IMG/VR virus record: IMGVR_UViG_3300042731_009409
Span: 1 to 64,000 of that record
DNA length: 64,000 bases
Origin: a virus
Strand: one strand, 5' to 3'
Position numbers and translations under genes: made by a program. This document shows, piece after piece, positions 50,553 to 59,966 of this stretch (position 1 is its first letter; the number at the start of each line of letters is the position of its first letter). Under the pieces are notes generated by a model. That model had not been told where the DNA came from. It was given only the letters and a program-made list of their open reading frames with translations, and did no database searches.

Positions 50553-50957
50553 TCACGTACTATTTTTCTTATTTTTTTTACGTTCTACTTTTTCTTTTAT
50601 GTTGTCTTCAATAAAAGTAATGATTCCCGTATCAGAATCATATGTGACTTTTGAAAAATCTATTTTATATAAATCACCTAATTTGTTCCAAAATCGTTTA
50701 TTATCATCTCTTAATTTTGAAGATTCGTCGTTAAGATGAGCTATCTCTCTTCTCAAAGCATCTATTCTTAATTTTGCCTCGTTTTCAACCTTTTGCGCTT
50801 CAAATGTTCGAGCCCTTATAGCTTCTACAATTGCCGATTGTTTATAGTTCATCAATTCTGCTTCTAGCAAATGTTCTTTTGACAAACAGGGCTTATCAAC
50901 TCCTTCGATAGTAATAAAAGGTTCTATTTTTTCTTTCTGTTTCTTTTTCTTTGGCAT
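50553..50957 (-). CDS. Basic coiled-coil protein
   Basis: A 134-residue protein with Lys-rich ends (MPKKKKQKEK and VERKKNKKNST) and a central coiled coil (KVENEAKLRIDALRREIAHL). It may be an internal head or assembly protein; function unknown. It lies between capsid-linked and fibre genes. Confidence 0.65.
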   Translation of the reverse strand: MPKKKKQKEKIEPFITIEGVDKPCLSKEHLLEAELMNYKQSAIVEAIRARTFEAQKVENEAKLRIDALRREIAHLNDESSKLRDDNKRFWNKLGDLYKIDFSKVTYDSDTGIITFIEDNIKEKVERKKNKKNST

Positions 50958-50958
50958 T

Positions 50959-51555
50959 TTAATTTGTCCTTTTTATCATTTCCAATGATCCGGTTATCCA
51001 AAATATGTTATTAGCCATTGGTTTTCCAAGTTTTTGCGCCATAACATATCCGCCCGAATTTGCAATCGGTGGCATATATTGCAATCCAGAATCGCCTAGC
51101 CAAGCAAGTGGTTTTGTATAATCTAGACTTGTAAAAGATTCGCACGGTCCCATTATTTGCATAACGCCGACTGTAGGTGTTGATTTTGAAATCAGCACAC
51201 CTATTGCTGGCATTTTATCTATATCCCTTGGATCGGCCTTGTGCACTCTCCATTTTCCGTTTACTCTATCGCCACGTGTGCACATCCAATCCCCAACAGA
51301 ATCAGACGCAAGGCACGCAACATCTTGTTTATAGACCAACCAACGGACATCACCTATAAGACTTATCGGGTCATCAAACCAATTGCCCGGATCGTTACCG
51401 TGGATTATCCTTTTTATCTGAGACAATAAAGCTTCAAAAAATTGAGATAAATTTTCCGAAACAGTTTCAGAATTTGCAATTTCAGAAGCAGTTTTTTGAT
51501 CGTCAAAACTGTCTGGTTTTGCTATCTGGGATAATCTTTGTAAACTTTTAACCAT
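50959..51555 (-). CDS. Putative capsid-associated beta-barrel protein
   Basis: A 198-residue protein with a helical N-terminal third followed by a barrel-like half: ACLASDSVGDWMCTRGDRVN, PAIGVLISKSTPTVGVMQIM and MAQKLGKPMANNIFWITGSL. The last elements resemble barrel modules that describe capsid decoration or fibre base domains of other phages. Assignment uncertain; the context near the major capsid gene supports it. Confidence 0.6.
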   Translation of the reverse strand: MVKSLQRLSQIAKPDSFDDQKTASEIANSETVSENLSQFFEALLSQIKRIIHGNDPGNWFDDPISLIGDVRWLVYKQDVACLASDSVGDWMCTRGDRVNGKWRVHKADPRDIDKMPAIGVLISKSTPTVGVMQIMGPCESFTSLDYTKPLAWLGDSGLQYMPPIANSGGYVMAQKLGKPMANNIFWITGSLEMIKRTN

Positions 51556-51973
51556 TTTTGTTAAATCTTAAATTTCCATATTTACTTACAGAATAAACTG
51601 ATGAATTCTGCGATTTATGAACTGTCAAAACTGTTTTTATACCATCATTGAGTATTACTATTCTTTCACCTCCATTTGTTTTTTCATTTTCTTCTATAAT
51701 TTCTGGAAAAAATGATTCTCTTCTGAAGCCTTTCGGTTTTAATAAAACGTTTGTAAAAGTGTTGTTACATCTTTTGTCTATAATATTGTTTCCACAGCCC
51801 TTACAAACAACAAGCCCGCTTCCACAAAATTCACATCTCAATCTTTTATTACAATTTTTTAAAATTGAGATAGAAGTTATTTCATTTTGATTTAAAAACT
51901 CATTCATTTCTTCCTCATTTTCTTTTAAATCAAAAATTTTAGTGGAACCAGACTTGGTTTGTATTTTTATCAA
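51548..51973 (-). CDS. Zinc-ribbon protein
   Basis: A 141-residue protein with RLRCEFCGSGLVVCKGCGNN (about 45-64), a double CxxC zinc ribbon, followed by a basic and then beta-rich part. Overlaps both neighbours. It may be a small head or assembly protein or a regulator carried in the late operon; function unknown. Confidence 0.65.
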   Translation of the reverse strand: MIKIQTKSGSTKIFDLKENEEEMNEFLNQNEITSISILKNCNKRLRCEFCGSGLVVCKGCGNNIIDKRCNNTFTNVLLKPKGFRRESFFPEIIEENEKTNGGERIVILNDGIKTVLTVHKSQNSSVYSVSKYGNLRFNKNG

Positions 51974-52299
51974 TCTTTGTTCTCTTCTGATTTTTCTTTA
52001 TCTTTTTTTTTGGTCTTTTTGTAAAGCGATGTCTCGATAATATTTGGAATAATATTTGGAACAGGTTTGTTTATTTTTTTATTGCTCTTTTTTTTCTCAA
52101 GTAACAAAAACATAAACTCATATCCATTCTTACAAATAAAATCCCATTCTTGAAGAGTAAGCGTTTTTACAGAGTTTGGGATAAAATGTATAGACCCTTT
52201 TTTGCTTCTGCATTTTTGTTCTACACCAAAAAAATCGATTTGGAACGGAGCGTTAAAACATACTTTGACAGTTATATTTTTATTCATCTTCCTCATCAT
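51970..52299 (-). CDS. Hypothetical protein with basic tail
   Basis: A 109-residue protein. A compact N-terminal domain (VCFNAPFQIDFFGVEQKCRS, TLTLQEWDFICKNGYEFMF) is followed by a Lys-rich tail. The start may be ATG 52299, 52296 or 52287; the last follows GAGG by three bases, closer than usual. It overlaps the previous gene. Possible head-completion role by position only. Confidence 0.6.
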   Translation of the reverse strand: MMRKMNKNITVKVCFNAPFQIDFFGVEQKCRSKKGSIHFIPNSVKTLTLQEWDFICKNGYEFMFLLLEKKKSNKKINKPVPNIIPNIIETSLYKKTKKKDKEKSEENKD

Positions 52300-52654
52300 C
52301 TTCTTCTTGAGCCAAAAGAATAGATTCTATTATTGCTTTTTTCTTTTCATTTCCTATCAGGGGTATATTAAATTTAGAAGCAATTGTTTGTAAAACAGAT
52401 TTCTTCATCTCTTTAAGACTATCTTTTGTGTAAATTTCATCTTCTTCTTTTTGTTCTTGTTTTTCTTCTTGTTTTTTTTCGATTTGAGAGCCACTTCCAC
52501 TCAAATAAGTAACGCTGAAACCATATTCATTTTTATAATATTCAATTTCAGAATTACTAGTTAATGTTTGTGGTTGTCCTCTAAGAAATTTCCTTCCTCT
52601 CCTTGTATGGGTTGATGGACCTTTACTTGTTAAAACAATTCTTGCTATTGGCAT
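52280..52654 (-). CDS. Protein with C-terminal SAP/HeH-like motif
   Basis: A 124-residue protein with a basic N-terminus, a Glu/Lys/Gln-rich linker (EKKQEEKQEQKEEDE) and a C-terminal helix-extended-helix pattern YTKDSLKEMKKSVLQTIASK, then GNEKKKAIIESILL. SAP/HeH motifs bind nucleic acid or appear in phage head-tail joining proteins encoded just after the capsid gene, as here. SD AAAGGAG precedes ATG 52654. Confidence 0.7.
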   Translation of the reverse strand: MPIARIVLTSKGPSTHTRRGRKFLRGQPQTLTSNSEIEYYKNEYGFSVTYLSGSGSQIEKKQEEKQEQKEEDEIYTKDSLKEMKKSVLQTIASKFNIPLIGNEKKKAIIESILLAQEEDDEEDE

Positions 52655-52693
52655 TTATAAACTCCTTTTGTTAAAATGGTGGCCAAAATTAAA

Positions 52694-53887
52694 TTAGACC
52701 CCTTCGCCGATATTTTTAACTTTTACTATAGCAGTAGGCTCTTCAATCTGACACGAAATTTTTGCGGTAATAGCAAATTGATCAACAGATTTGTAGATAT
52801 CTCGATCTTTTTCGATCCGTATATCTCTTCCAATACCTATGATAAAATTGCTCATATGAGTGAGTAAAAGTTGGGGAGAAGCCAAATAAGTAACTTTTAC
52901 CGTGTCGCCGTCACCAATACTTCCACCAGCATCTCTAGCAATCGTTCCGGCAGTAGCATCAAGGGTATAATCAGTGCCGGAAATATACGGAGTCGAAGGT
53001 GTATCAGACAAAGTGTTTGGAAGAACGATAACACTTGTAATGTTTTTATATTTTAGAGTTACTGCAGTTGTACCGCTAAGAACAACATGTTCGACCACTT
53101 TAGAATTAAAATCCCACAAAGGAACTTCTACAAGTTTAATACCGAAGGGTTGCATTACCATACCTCTGCCCGCTTCATCACCCGCCATAGTCGCCCTTGT
53201 GGTCAATCTTTCTGCATATGTTTGTGCAAGGTCAGGGCTCATAAACCAACGTAGATTTTTTTTATTTCTTCGAAATTTCGTAGGCATCGCTTTGATTGCG
53301 TCCGAAAAAACAGAAAATCCAATGTTGGTACCTTCAGCATCGACAACATTTCCACTGTCAGCCAAAAGCTGCCAACCATCCTGCAAGGCAAGATAACTGT
53401 CTTTTACATATTGGGTCGAAGAGCCATTGTCAATAATATCGCCCTCAAGAACAGCTGGTCCGTTTTGATCGCCAATAATATAAAGTTCCTCCATATCGTT
53501 GGCCAGTTGGGTGGCAAACATTCTAATAGCGTGATCTTCAAAGTTATCACCTTCGATATTCAACTCTTTAAAGTTATCACTAATCTCGGCAGGGACCATA
53601 ATTTCGGCAGGGGTCAAAGTGATTTTAGATGTAGTGATACCCCTTCTGATTCCCGGATCCCTTGCTTCATTCTTTGGTACAGCAACTCTCGTTCCAATCC
53701 CAACCTTGTCGATATTCATGTTTTCATTGCGAAATCTTACAATCCTTACGTTGTTTTTAAGGCTCGTTTCGTCGATAACATAATCAATAAATCGATCGCT
53801 TTGGGCATCATTAAGTTTCCCGCTTGACGCAAGAGCGTCCGCAGCAGTAATAGTTTTTCTGACAAGCTCTTCATTCGTGATAGTCAT
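52694..53887 (-). CDS. Major capsid protein (HK97 fold)
   Basis: A 397-residue protein directly after the scaffold gene. VPKNEARDPGIRRGITTSK, the long helix region FEDHAIRMFATQLANDMEEL (spine helix) and AYERLTTRATMAGDEAGRG fit HK97-fold capsid proteins. The C-terminal third (about 270-350) contains an extra beta stretch (GTDYTLDATAGTIARDAGGS) resembling a surface Ig-like or barrel insertion, before the final A-domain part DQFAITAKISCQIEEP. SD AAAGGAG precedes the start. Confidence 0.87.
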   Translation of the reverse strand: MTITNEELVRKTITAADALASSGKLNDAQSDRFIDYVIDETSLKNNVRIVRFRNENMNIDKVGIGTRVAVPKNEARDPGIRRGITTSKITLTPAEIMVPAEISDNFKELNIEGDNFEDHAIRMFATQLANDMEELYIIGDQNGPAVLEGDIIDNGSSTQYVKDSYLALQDGWQLLADSGNVVDAEGTNIGFSVFSDAIKAMPTKFRRNKKNLRWFMSPDLAQTYAERLTTRATMAGDEAGRGMVMQPFGIKLVEVPLWDFNSKVVEHVVLSGTTAVTLKYKNITSVIVLPNTLSDTPSTPYISGTDYTLDATAGTIARDAGGSIGDGDTVKVTYLASPQLLLTHMSNFIIGIGRDIRIEKDRDIYKSVDQFAITAKISCQIEEPTAIVKVKNIGEGV

Positions 53888-53916
53888 TATTTTTTTCTCC
53901 TTTATATAACACTCTC

Positions 53917-54696
53917 TTAGAGCGATTGGTTAAATATTCCACCCCAAAGATTATCTGATTTCTTCACTTCTTTTTGTTCGGACTTGTCTAGTGTTTTACT
54001 GGGTTGTCCTATTTTTTCAAACTGTTCGACTTTGTTTTTCAACACATTTACAGTTTCGGCAAGTTTTGAAAAATTTTGCCCAATGTCTTCTACACTTTTC
54101 ATAATCTGTTTGATTCCAGAATCGCCAAATTGAGAATTTGCTGGGAGATTGTTTTTGGGAGATTGACCAACACCGATTTGTTTAATTTCGTCCATAAGTT
54201 TTGTAAGAAGTTCAGAAGCTTCTTCTAACTTTTTAATTCTGCTAGGTGTAAAAGTTTTTGCCTTTGTAAGTTCAGTTGTAAGCTCATCAATAAGGCTTTG
54301 TTCATCCTTTTTTACATTTTGCTCTTTCAACTTTTCTACAACCATTTTTACAACTTCATCATTGGCTTGACTTTTTTCATCTTCCTTTTTTACAACTTGT
54401 TCTTCAAGTTTAATAGCTTCGATTTTACTTTCAATATCACCAATCTTTTTGATAATATCACTTATATTCCCACTATCAAATTCACTTTCTTCTTCTTTCT
54501 TGACTTCTTCAATCTCTTGTTTTTTTTCGGCCATTATTTTTTTCTCCAATTCGCTGTTATTTTCGACTCTTTTAATTACGGCAAACTCTTCTTGATTTGC
54601 TGGCAAATCAACGATCGAAATTTCGTTCACTTCTAGATCGGTATATTCATGTTTCACGCCAATACTAGAAGACTTTTTTACATCAGACAAGTTCAT
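53917..54696 (-). CDS. Capsid scaffold protein
   Basis: A 259-residue protein between protease and capsid genes. Residues 15-45 (YTDLEVNEISIVDLPANQEE) match the segment that follows the catalytic domain in XkdF-type proteases. The rest is charged and helical (EQVVKKEDEKSQANDEVVKM), as expected for a scaffold that is degraded or expelled. An internal ATG at 54534 lies behind GGAG, nine bases away, and could start a shorter 205-residue scaffold. The start overlaps the protease gene by 14 bases. Confidence 0.75.
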   Translation of the reverse strand: MNLSDVKKSSSIGVKHEYTDLEVNEISIVDLPANQEEFAVIKRVENNSELEKKIMAEKKQEIEEVKKEEESEFDSGNISDIIKKIGDIESKIEAIKLEEQVVKKEDEKSQANDEVVKMVVEKLKEQNVKKDEQSLIDELTTELTKAKTFTPSRIKKLEEASELLTKLMDEIKQIGVGQSPKNNLPANSQFGDSGIKQIMKSVEDIGQNFSKLAETVNVLKNKVEQFEKIGQPSKTLDKSEQKEVKKSDNLWGGIFNQSL

Positions 54697-55189
54697 TCTC
54701 CTTTTCTAATCTTTTTATTTTTGCTTTACCGCCGATTGAAAACCCGGTAAGTTCTCCTTTTTTTACTTTGTCCCACAAACTATCACTATTGACCTTGGCG
54801 ACTATATACCATGTGCCTTTTGTAATAGTTTTATCGCCGAACGAAAAATCAACTGGTGCAATTGCAGATTCGCACAGTTCTATAGGCTGTTTAAAATCCA
54901 AATGTTGCAAACCCATAGTATTTTTTTTATTGTAGCTTGATAAAAATTTATGTGCAGCATTTCTTATAACAACATCACTTATCGTTGTTTTTTGTGCGTC
55001 AAAAACATTAGGTCTAAGTACTACACCAGTAACTTTTCTTTCTTCTCCGGAAACCTTTATTGTTTCAACATATGCTAAAACCTTTTGTTCAGTAATTTCT
55101 CCATTGCTCGAAGATTCATTATTTTTTGACAAAATTGTTTTGCTATTGTTTTTTAATTTTTCGTATTGTTGAGCTGACATACGTTTCAT
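54683..55189 (-). CDS. Prohead protease, XkdF-like (S78-type)
   Basis: A 168-residue protein matching the XkdF/peptidase S78_2 family: VTGVVLRPNVFDAQ (53-66), GLQH (H96), ELCESAIAPVDF (104-115), and KKGELTGFSIGGKAK with the catalytic Ser at S151. It should trim the scaffold and capsid protein during head maturation. ATG 55189, eight bases after GGAG, is preferred to the upstream frame extension. It overlaps the scaffold gene. Confidence 0.88.
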   Translation of the reverse strand: MKRMSAQQYEKLKNNSKTILSKNNESSSNGEITEQKVLAYVETIKVSGEERKVTGVVLRPNVFDAQKTTISDVVIRNAAHKFLSSYNKKNTMGLQHLDFKQPIELCESAIAPVDFSFGDKTITKGTWYIVAKVNSDSLWDKVKKGELTGFSIGGKAKIKRLEKENELV

Positions 55190-55308
55190 TTCATAAACTC
55201 CTGTATAAATACTATACAAATAGTATTTAATAGTAAAATTATAAACAAAAATTACTTTTTGCTGCAATTTCCTACAAAGCGATTTTAGTGTTATATGTTT
55301 GTTTTTAT

Positions 55309-56382
55309 TTAGCTTTTTGACTTTTTGTTGAGTAATGGCATAGACAAAGGCTGTAGATTTTCAAACGTACTAGATTCAGTAGATATATCTACAGTGCACC
55401 GACATTTAAAATGGTATGGAGGCAAAGACAAACCGGCCTTTGCCAGTTTTTCCGAATCCCTAAGACCATCACTTCCACTTATAAAGCCACCCTTTGATGA
55501 TATTTTTTTTATCTCGGACAAAGAAGGCCATGGGTGTACTTCTTTTATTTTTTTTGGATCTTTGAGCGACAATTCTTTGACAATTTGTTCAACCCCGTTT
55601 TCTGTTCGGAATACTTTTCCATCGAAATGAGCGCACCTAGAACATGTTCTTTTATCACCAGGGTTGCTTATTTCATACGATGTTATTCCAATTTCCGAAA
55701 AAGATCTCATTTGGCCGTGAATCCTGGCAACGGTGTAAGAATTTGCGGCCAAACCTGAAAAATAACTTTCTGGGGTTCCAACAAAACCAGTTGGTAAGAT
55801 TATAGTTTCAAATATTTTTTCCAAGTTTTCTCTTAATAATTTTGAAGCTTCATCTGGACCTAATCCCGACTCGACCATAGTTTCTCTGACTGTTCTGGCG
55901 ATTTCATCTGACATTTTTTCGTTATATACTTCGCCAACCCAAAATGTCTGATGTTGTATTATTGACTCTACCGTTTTTTCATCAACCAAGTCAAACTCTG
56001 GCAAAACAACTTTTGCTTTTTTTATATTTTGCTTTGGCAAGCCATATCTAAGAGGCTCCTTTGTTTGTTCAGTTGCTTTTTTATAACCAGCAATTCTTGC
56101 AAGTTTATAAACATTGGAAAGCTCTAAGGAAAAAACCTTTGAAACGTCGTGTTTCCAGCTATTCATATTTTTGTTTATCTTTTTTATTATTGTAGAAACA
56201 CTTTTAATATTTTTTATTATTGTATAATTTTTTTTAACCCTGTCGCTCCATGTTTTTAAAAAAAAACTTCTAATTCTTTTTTCAGATCTTCCTATTTGAG
56301 TTATTTCCGAAACGTTTGCTGTTTTTGATATAATTCTATCAACTATAGACAACCTTATATAATCCAATTCAGTATCAATCAT
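55309..56382 (-). CDS. Minor head protein, Mu gpF-like
   Basis: A 357-residue protein if started at the ATG at 56382, which overlaps the portal stop; in-frame Met codons up to 56436 are possible. The C-terminal head-morphogenesis domain is clear: YTVARIHGQMRSFSEIGI, TCSRCAHFDGKVF and PPYHFKCRCTVDI, with the conserved CxxC, H and C-R-C residues of the phage Mu F-like/SPP1 gp7 family. These proteins sit inside the head near the portal and aid DNA injection. Confidence 0.87.
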   Translation of the reverse strand: MIDTELDYIRLSIVDRIISKTANVSEITQIGRSEKRIRSFFLKTWSDRVKKNYTIIKNIKSVSTIIKKINKNMNSWKHDVSKVFSLELSNVYKLARIAGYKKATEQTKEPLRYGLPKQNIKKAKVVLPEFDLVDEKTVESIIQHQTFWVGEVYNEKMSDEIARTVRETMVESGLGPDEASKLLRENLEKIFETIILPTGFVGTPESYFSGLAANSYTVARIHGQMRSFSEIGITSYEISNPGDKRTCSRCAHFDGKVFRTENGVEQIVKELSLKDPKKIKEVHPWPSLSEIKKISSKGGFISGSDGLRDSEKLAKAGLSLPPYHFKCRCTVDISTESSTFENLQPLSMPLLNKKSKS

Positions 56383-58087
56383 CTTCGCATTCATAATCAT
56401 GTTCTTCAGATAAATTTTCTGTCCACTTTTTCTCAATCAAACTTTGTACTTCTAATAGATGTTCTATTAAAGGATCCCGTTCTTTCAGGTTCTTTGCAAG
56501 TTGTACAAGCATATTAGATTCTTCTAAATTTTTAATAGCAGTAACTTGTTGTCCTGGTTCGGTTGGATCGGCTTTATTTTTTACAGCCTCGGCCATTGTC
56601 AAACTAAAAGGTACATGTGGATCAAATTCTTCTTTAAACTCTGGCAGATCTCTTCCCAAAATTTCTTCCAACATTTTTCTCGCAATATAAGGCGTCATGC
56701 CGCCAGTTTTTTCTGAAGTAGCCAGCATTTTAACAAGTTGTTCGTTATCTGTTGTGTTAGGTGAATTCGATGTATACTTGTGATAAATAGCTCCAAGCTC
56801 AGGCATTATTTTTTTATTCATCAGAGAATCAAATTCGCTTCTTTCTGGAGCAAAAACTTGTTCGTCAGTTATTCTTCTTGATATATCGGCAGTACTTTTG
56901 TTATAGTCATCTGTACTTCCGATAAAAATAGGTGGCATTCTAAAACATTTTCTTACATTTTCCTTATTGTTCTTCGAATACTCTTGAAACAAAGCATCGG
57001 TGTGTTGTTCTCTTGTCAACGGTTTTAAATCTAATTTTATCTGATTCCCTTCTTCCCCCTCTTCTTCCCCTTCTGCTTCCACAATCAATATTTTGCTATA
57101 ATTGTTTGAACCTTGTACTTGAGACTCCAAAAAACTTTCTATTCTCTGTATAGTCCCTTCAGTAACTTGACCATTTGAACACAACAGAGCCATAGACGGA
57201 ATATTGTTGTTCTGAAACGTTGTATAATTTATTTCTTCTGCCGCTCGATCGCCAAACATGGACAAAAGCGAACCTATATATCTTGGTAAACCATAAGAAC
57301 TTCTGGCTGAATAAAGTGATAAACAAATTATTTCGTTGGCCATGTTTTCGGGTTTTGTATTTGGATCGAATTCGCCTGTTTTATTATTTAAAATTCTTTC
57401 ATCGCCAAATTCTTTAAACCATACTATTCTGTCTGACGGAACTATTTCTAGATTGTGTCTATGATTCAGTCTAGATTGGACATAGGTTCTAAACCTTGTC
57501 CAATATTTCATTGTTTTGATTTTTACAGATCCGTTTTCTTGCAGTTCGTAAATTTTTCTTTTTGCAAGTACTTGTTCATCTTCTTTTTTGCCGAGTCTAA
57601 CTTGATAAGACGGCATATGGACAAACCTTTGCAAGCTTCCGGTTTGACTCCTTATTACCTCAAAATAAGCCATGCCGGTTGTCTCAAGATCTTTTCGCAG
57701 TTTTCTTCGAAACGAAATAAAAGATTCTTCAGTACAATTCTCGAAAAAATTTTGTAGTCTTATATTCTCCTTTTTGATTTCGTTTCTGATTTCATCTGGA
57801 ATTTCTATTCTCGGATCGCTTTTTGTTCTTGGGACAAACCTGTGCCCAAAACCATCTATGTTTACCTCCATAGCTTCTATTGATGGGCCAAGCTCGGTAC
57901 ATCGCTCCAACATCAAGGTCAAAGAGAATGGGTCAAATGGCGCTTCTATAACCTTGCCAGATTCGCCAAGAGTAACAAGAGGATCGTCATTGGCTTTTGT
58001 TGATTTTGATTGGGTGTTGAATTGTTTTCTAACTTCAACCACTCTGGCTTTTACATTTTTTAAAACTTTCTTATTTGTATCATTCAT
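56375..58087 (-). CDS. Portal protein
   Basis: A 570-residue portal of the PBSX/HK97-like group. Notable segments: LGPSIEAMEVNIDGFGHRF, LETTGMAYFEVIRSQ, SDRIVWFKEFGD, YSARSSYGLPRYIGSL, YTTFQNNNIPSMALL and FRMPPIFIGSTDDYNKSTAD, the last being the typical stem/crown junction. It forms the dodecameric DNA gate. It lies directly downstream of the large terminase, as usual. Confidence 0.9.
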   Translation of the reverse strand: MNDTNKKVLKNVKARVVEVRKQFNTQSKSTKANDDPLVTLGESGKVIEAPFDPFSLTLMLERCTELGPSIEAMEVNIDGFGHRFVPRTKSDPRIEIPDEIRNEIKKENIRLQNFFENCTEESFISFRRKLRKDLETTGMAYFEVIRSQTGSLQRFVHMPSYQVRLGKKEDEQVLAKRKIYELQENGSVKIKTMKYWTRFRTYVQSRLNHRHNLEIVPSDRIVWFKEFGDERILNNKTGEFDPNTKPENMANEIICLSLYSARSSYGLPRYIGSLLSMFGDRAAEEINYTTFQNNNIPSMALLCSNGQVTEGTIQRIESFLESQVQGSNNYSKILIVEAEGEEEGEEGNQIKLDLKPLTREQHTDALFQEYSKNNKENVRKCFRMPPIFIGSTDDYNKSTADISRRITDEQVFAPERSEFDSLMNKKIMPELGAIYHKYTSNSPNTTDNEQLVKMLATSEKTGGMTPYIARKMLEEILGRDLPEFKEEFDPHVPFSLTMAEAVKNKADPTEPGQQVTAIKNLEESNMLVQLAKNLKERDPLIEHLLEVQSLIEKKWTENLSEEHDYECEDD

Positions 58088-58091
58088 TTTT

Positions 58092-59591
58092 TTATCCTAA
58101 TAAACCAGGTTCGTAATTCCTTCTCTTTCTTCTTTTTGCTTTAGATGCGCTAAAAGCCAAATCCATCGCGTCAAAAAAATCTTTAGACCCAGGGCCATCA
58201 GGGAATAAAACTAAATGCTCTATTATTTGGTGTGATTTTGGTATATCCAAAACAAATACCCGTTTATCATCAAATTCAGCAGATCTTTTCCATGCTCTAG
58301 ACACTTTATCTTTGTTTTGTTTTTTTGGTTTTAATCTCATGTCCGGATATTTATCTTTTAAGTTTTGATATTGTGCTTCTTGATATGCATTTGTCTCTAT
58401 GTGTGCTTTTATAGGATCGTATCTTTTGTAATAGTCTCTTATTTTTCTTGTTTGATCGCTAAATCTTATTTGGCCTTCATAAAAATCAACTATATAATAG
58501 TATTCTTCTTTTTTCCCAATGACCACTATAACAAAATTATCATTTTGCTCTTTTTCGCCAATGGCTAGATCAACACCCATATAATAAGATAAGTCTTTAG
58601 GAAGGTCTTCTCTTTTTATCAATTGACAATCGTCATACTTAAAAATCTTGCCCTTCATAGCTTCGGCATCACATAAATATTGGGCGTTAAACCTTATTAT
58701 ACCAAGCTCCTTGCGTTGTTTTTCGAACCATTCTGGTGGATGTTTTTCCGGCCATACGGTTTTACCCTCTTTGTTTATCCCCATTATTCTTTGATAGTGA
58801 TCTTTTAATTCATTTTCGATTAAATGACCATACAAGTCGTTGTAATGAAACCTGGTCCCTTGTCTATGGTGTTCGCCCCTATGTGGCACGTTAGGATCTG
58901 GAGGCTCTAAAGTTGGTAAAATTGCAGAATAATAAAAGTCCTTTGTTTTTTCCCTCATATATTCAGTCAGAGAATTATTCTGATCGACCAAGTCATCAGA
59001 AAATATTATGTCATAGTGTTTTGAGACAATCGTTCCATCCACACCTATGCATGTTATTGTAGACTCTTTTGTTATTTTTGTTCTTTGCGCAATTTCTATT
59101 TCGCGGTTGTCCCATTTTCTATTTTTGTCATAGTATGGGCCAAATATTTCTATAAGTTTTTCGTTCTTTTCGAAATGTGCTTTTATTTCTTTCAAAAACG
59201 ACTCTGCATTTCCAGTCGTTTTTGAAGCAATTAAAATTCTAAGGTTCGGATCTTTTAGTAGAAGGTGTACTGATTTACAAATTGTACATATGCTTGTTTT
59301 TCCGGAACCCCTATAAACCAGTTGAAGATTGTCAGGATGCAAAAATTGAAATTGCATCATCGAAAGATGAAAAGGTTTTATTATATAATCCAATATTTCT
59401 GACGCTAAAAGATCTATTCTATTGTTTTCTAATATTTGTTTTTTTAACCATTGGTTATATAAAGTTTTCGAAAATCCATAATATTCTAACAGCTCTGAAC
59501 GCTCTGCATTTTTTATTTTATCTCTATCGATAAACGGAATTTTACGGGCCTTCGAGTTACTTCTCAAGAATTGGACTTCTGGATTTTTCAT
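58092..59591 (-). CDS. Terminase large subunit
   Basis: A 499-residue packaging motor. ATPase: LVYRGSGKTS (91-100, Walker A), DIIFSDDLVD (194-203, Walker B). Nuclease: YYMGVDLAIGEKE with D341, AHIETNAYQ with E399, and DFFDAMDLAF with D474/D477, the RNase H-like metal-binding acidic residues. Length is normal. The small terminase candidate is separated from it by the amidase and two small virion genes. Confidence 0.94.
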   Translation of the reverse strand: MKNPEVQFLRSNSKARKIPFIDRDKIKNAERSELLEYYGFSKTLYNQWLKKQILENNRIDLLASEILDYIIKPFHLSMMQFQFLHPDNLQLVYRGSGKTSICTICKSVHLLLKDPNLRILIASKTTGNAESFLKEIKAHFEKNEKLIEIFGPYYDKNRKWDNREIEIAQRTKITKESTITCIGVDGTIVSKHYDIIFSDDLVDQNNSLTEYMREKTKDFYYSAILPTLEPPDPNVPHRGEHHRQGTRFHYNDLYGHLIENELKDHYQRIMGINKEGKTVWPEKHPPEWFEKQRKELGIIRFNAQYLCDAEAMKGKIFKYDDCQLIKREDLPKDLSYYMGVDLAIGEKEQNDNFVIVVIGKKEEYYYIVDFYEGQIRFSDQTRKIRDYYKRYDPIKAHIETNAYQEAQYQNLKDKYPDMRLKPKKQNKDKVSRAWKRSAEFDDKRVFVLDIPKSHQIIEHLVLFPDGPGSKDFFDAMDLAFSASKAKRRKRRNYEPGLLG

Positions 59592-59594
59592 GTT

Positions 59595-59963
59595 TTACTC
59601 GGGGTGAGACGGATCGGCACCAGATACCAAAATATCAACTGTACCAGCTGTCAACGCTGTAATTGCAACAAACATGGTCCGACGCAAACAGTCTACGCTA
59701 AATTCAAACGGTGTATTTACTCCAATACCAGCTTTTTCCAGCGCAGTATGTTCGCTTATAAAAGAGTCAGCAGTTTCGGACCACCACATAACTTCTACTG
59801 TCGGATTTGCCCCCCCTGACGGAATGACTTGTATGTTTGCCTTATTATGATACGATGTATTTATACCACGATCATAATTGTCAAAAGAAGAATCTACAGT
59901 TGTAATTCCGTCACGGTGCAAAACGTAGTTTGGAGAATATTTAATAAATTGAGGCATTGGCAA
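59595..59963 (-). CDS. Small virion protein (decoration-like)
   Basis: A 122-residue protein with beta-sandwich-like composition (ANIQVIPSGGANPTVEVMWW, RTMFVAITALTAGTVDILVS). It is encoded between the other small virion gene and the large terminase. It may be a minor capsid or decoration protein; no family is recognised. Confidence 0.6.
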   Translation of the reverse strand: MPMPQFIKYSPNYVLHRDGITTVDSSFDNYDRGINTSYHNKANIQVIPSGGANPTVEVMWWSETADSFISEHTALEKAGIGVNTPFEFSVDCLRRTMFVAITALTAGTVDILVSGADPSHPE

Positions 59964-59966
59964 TCC

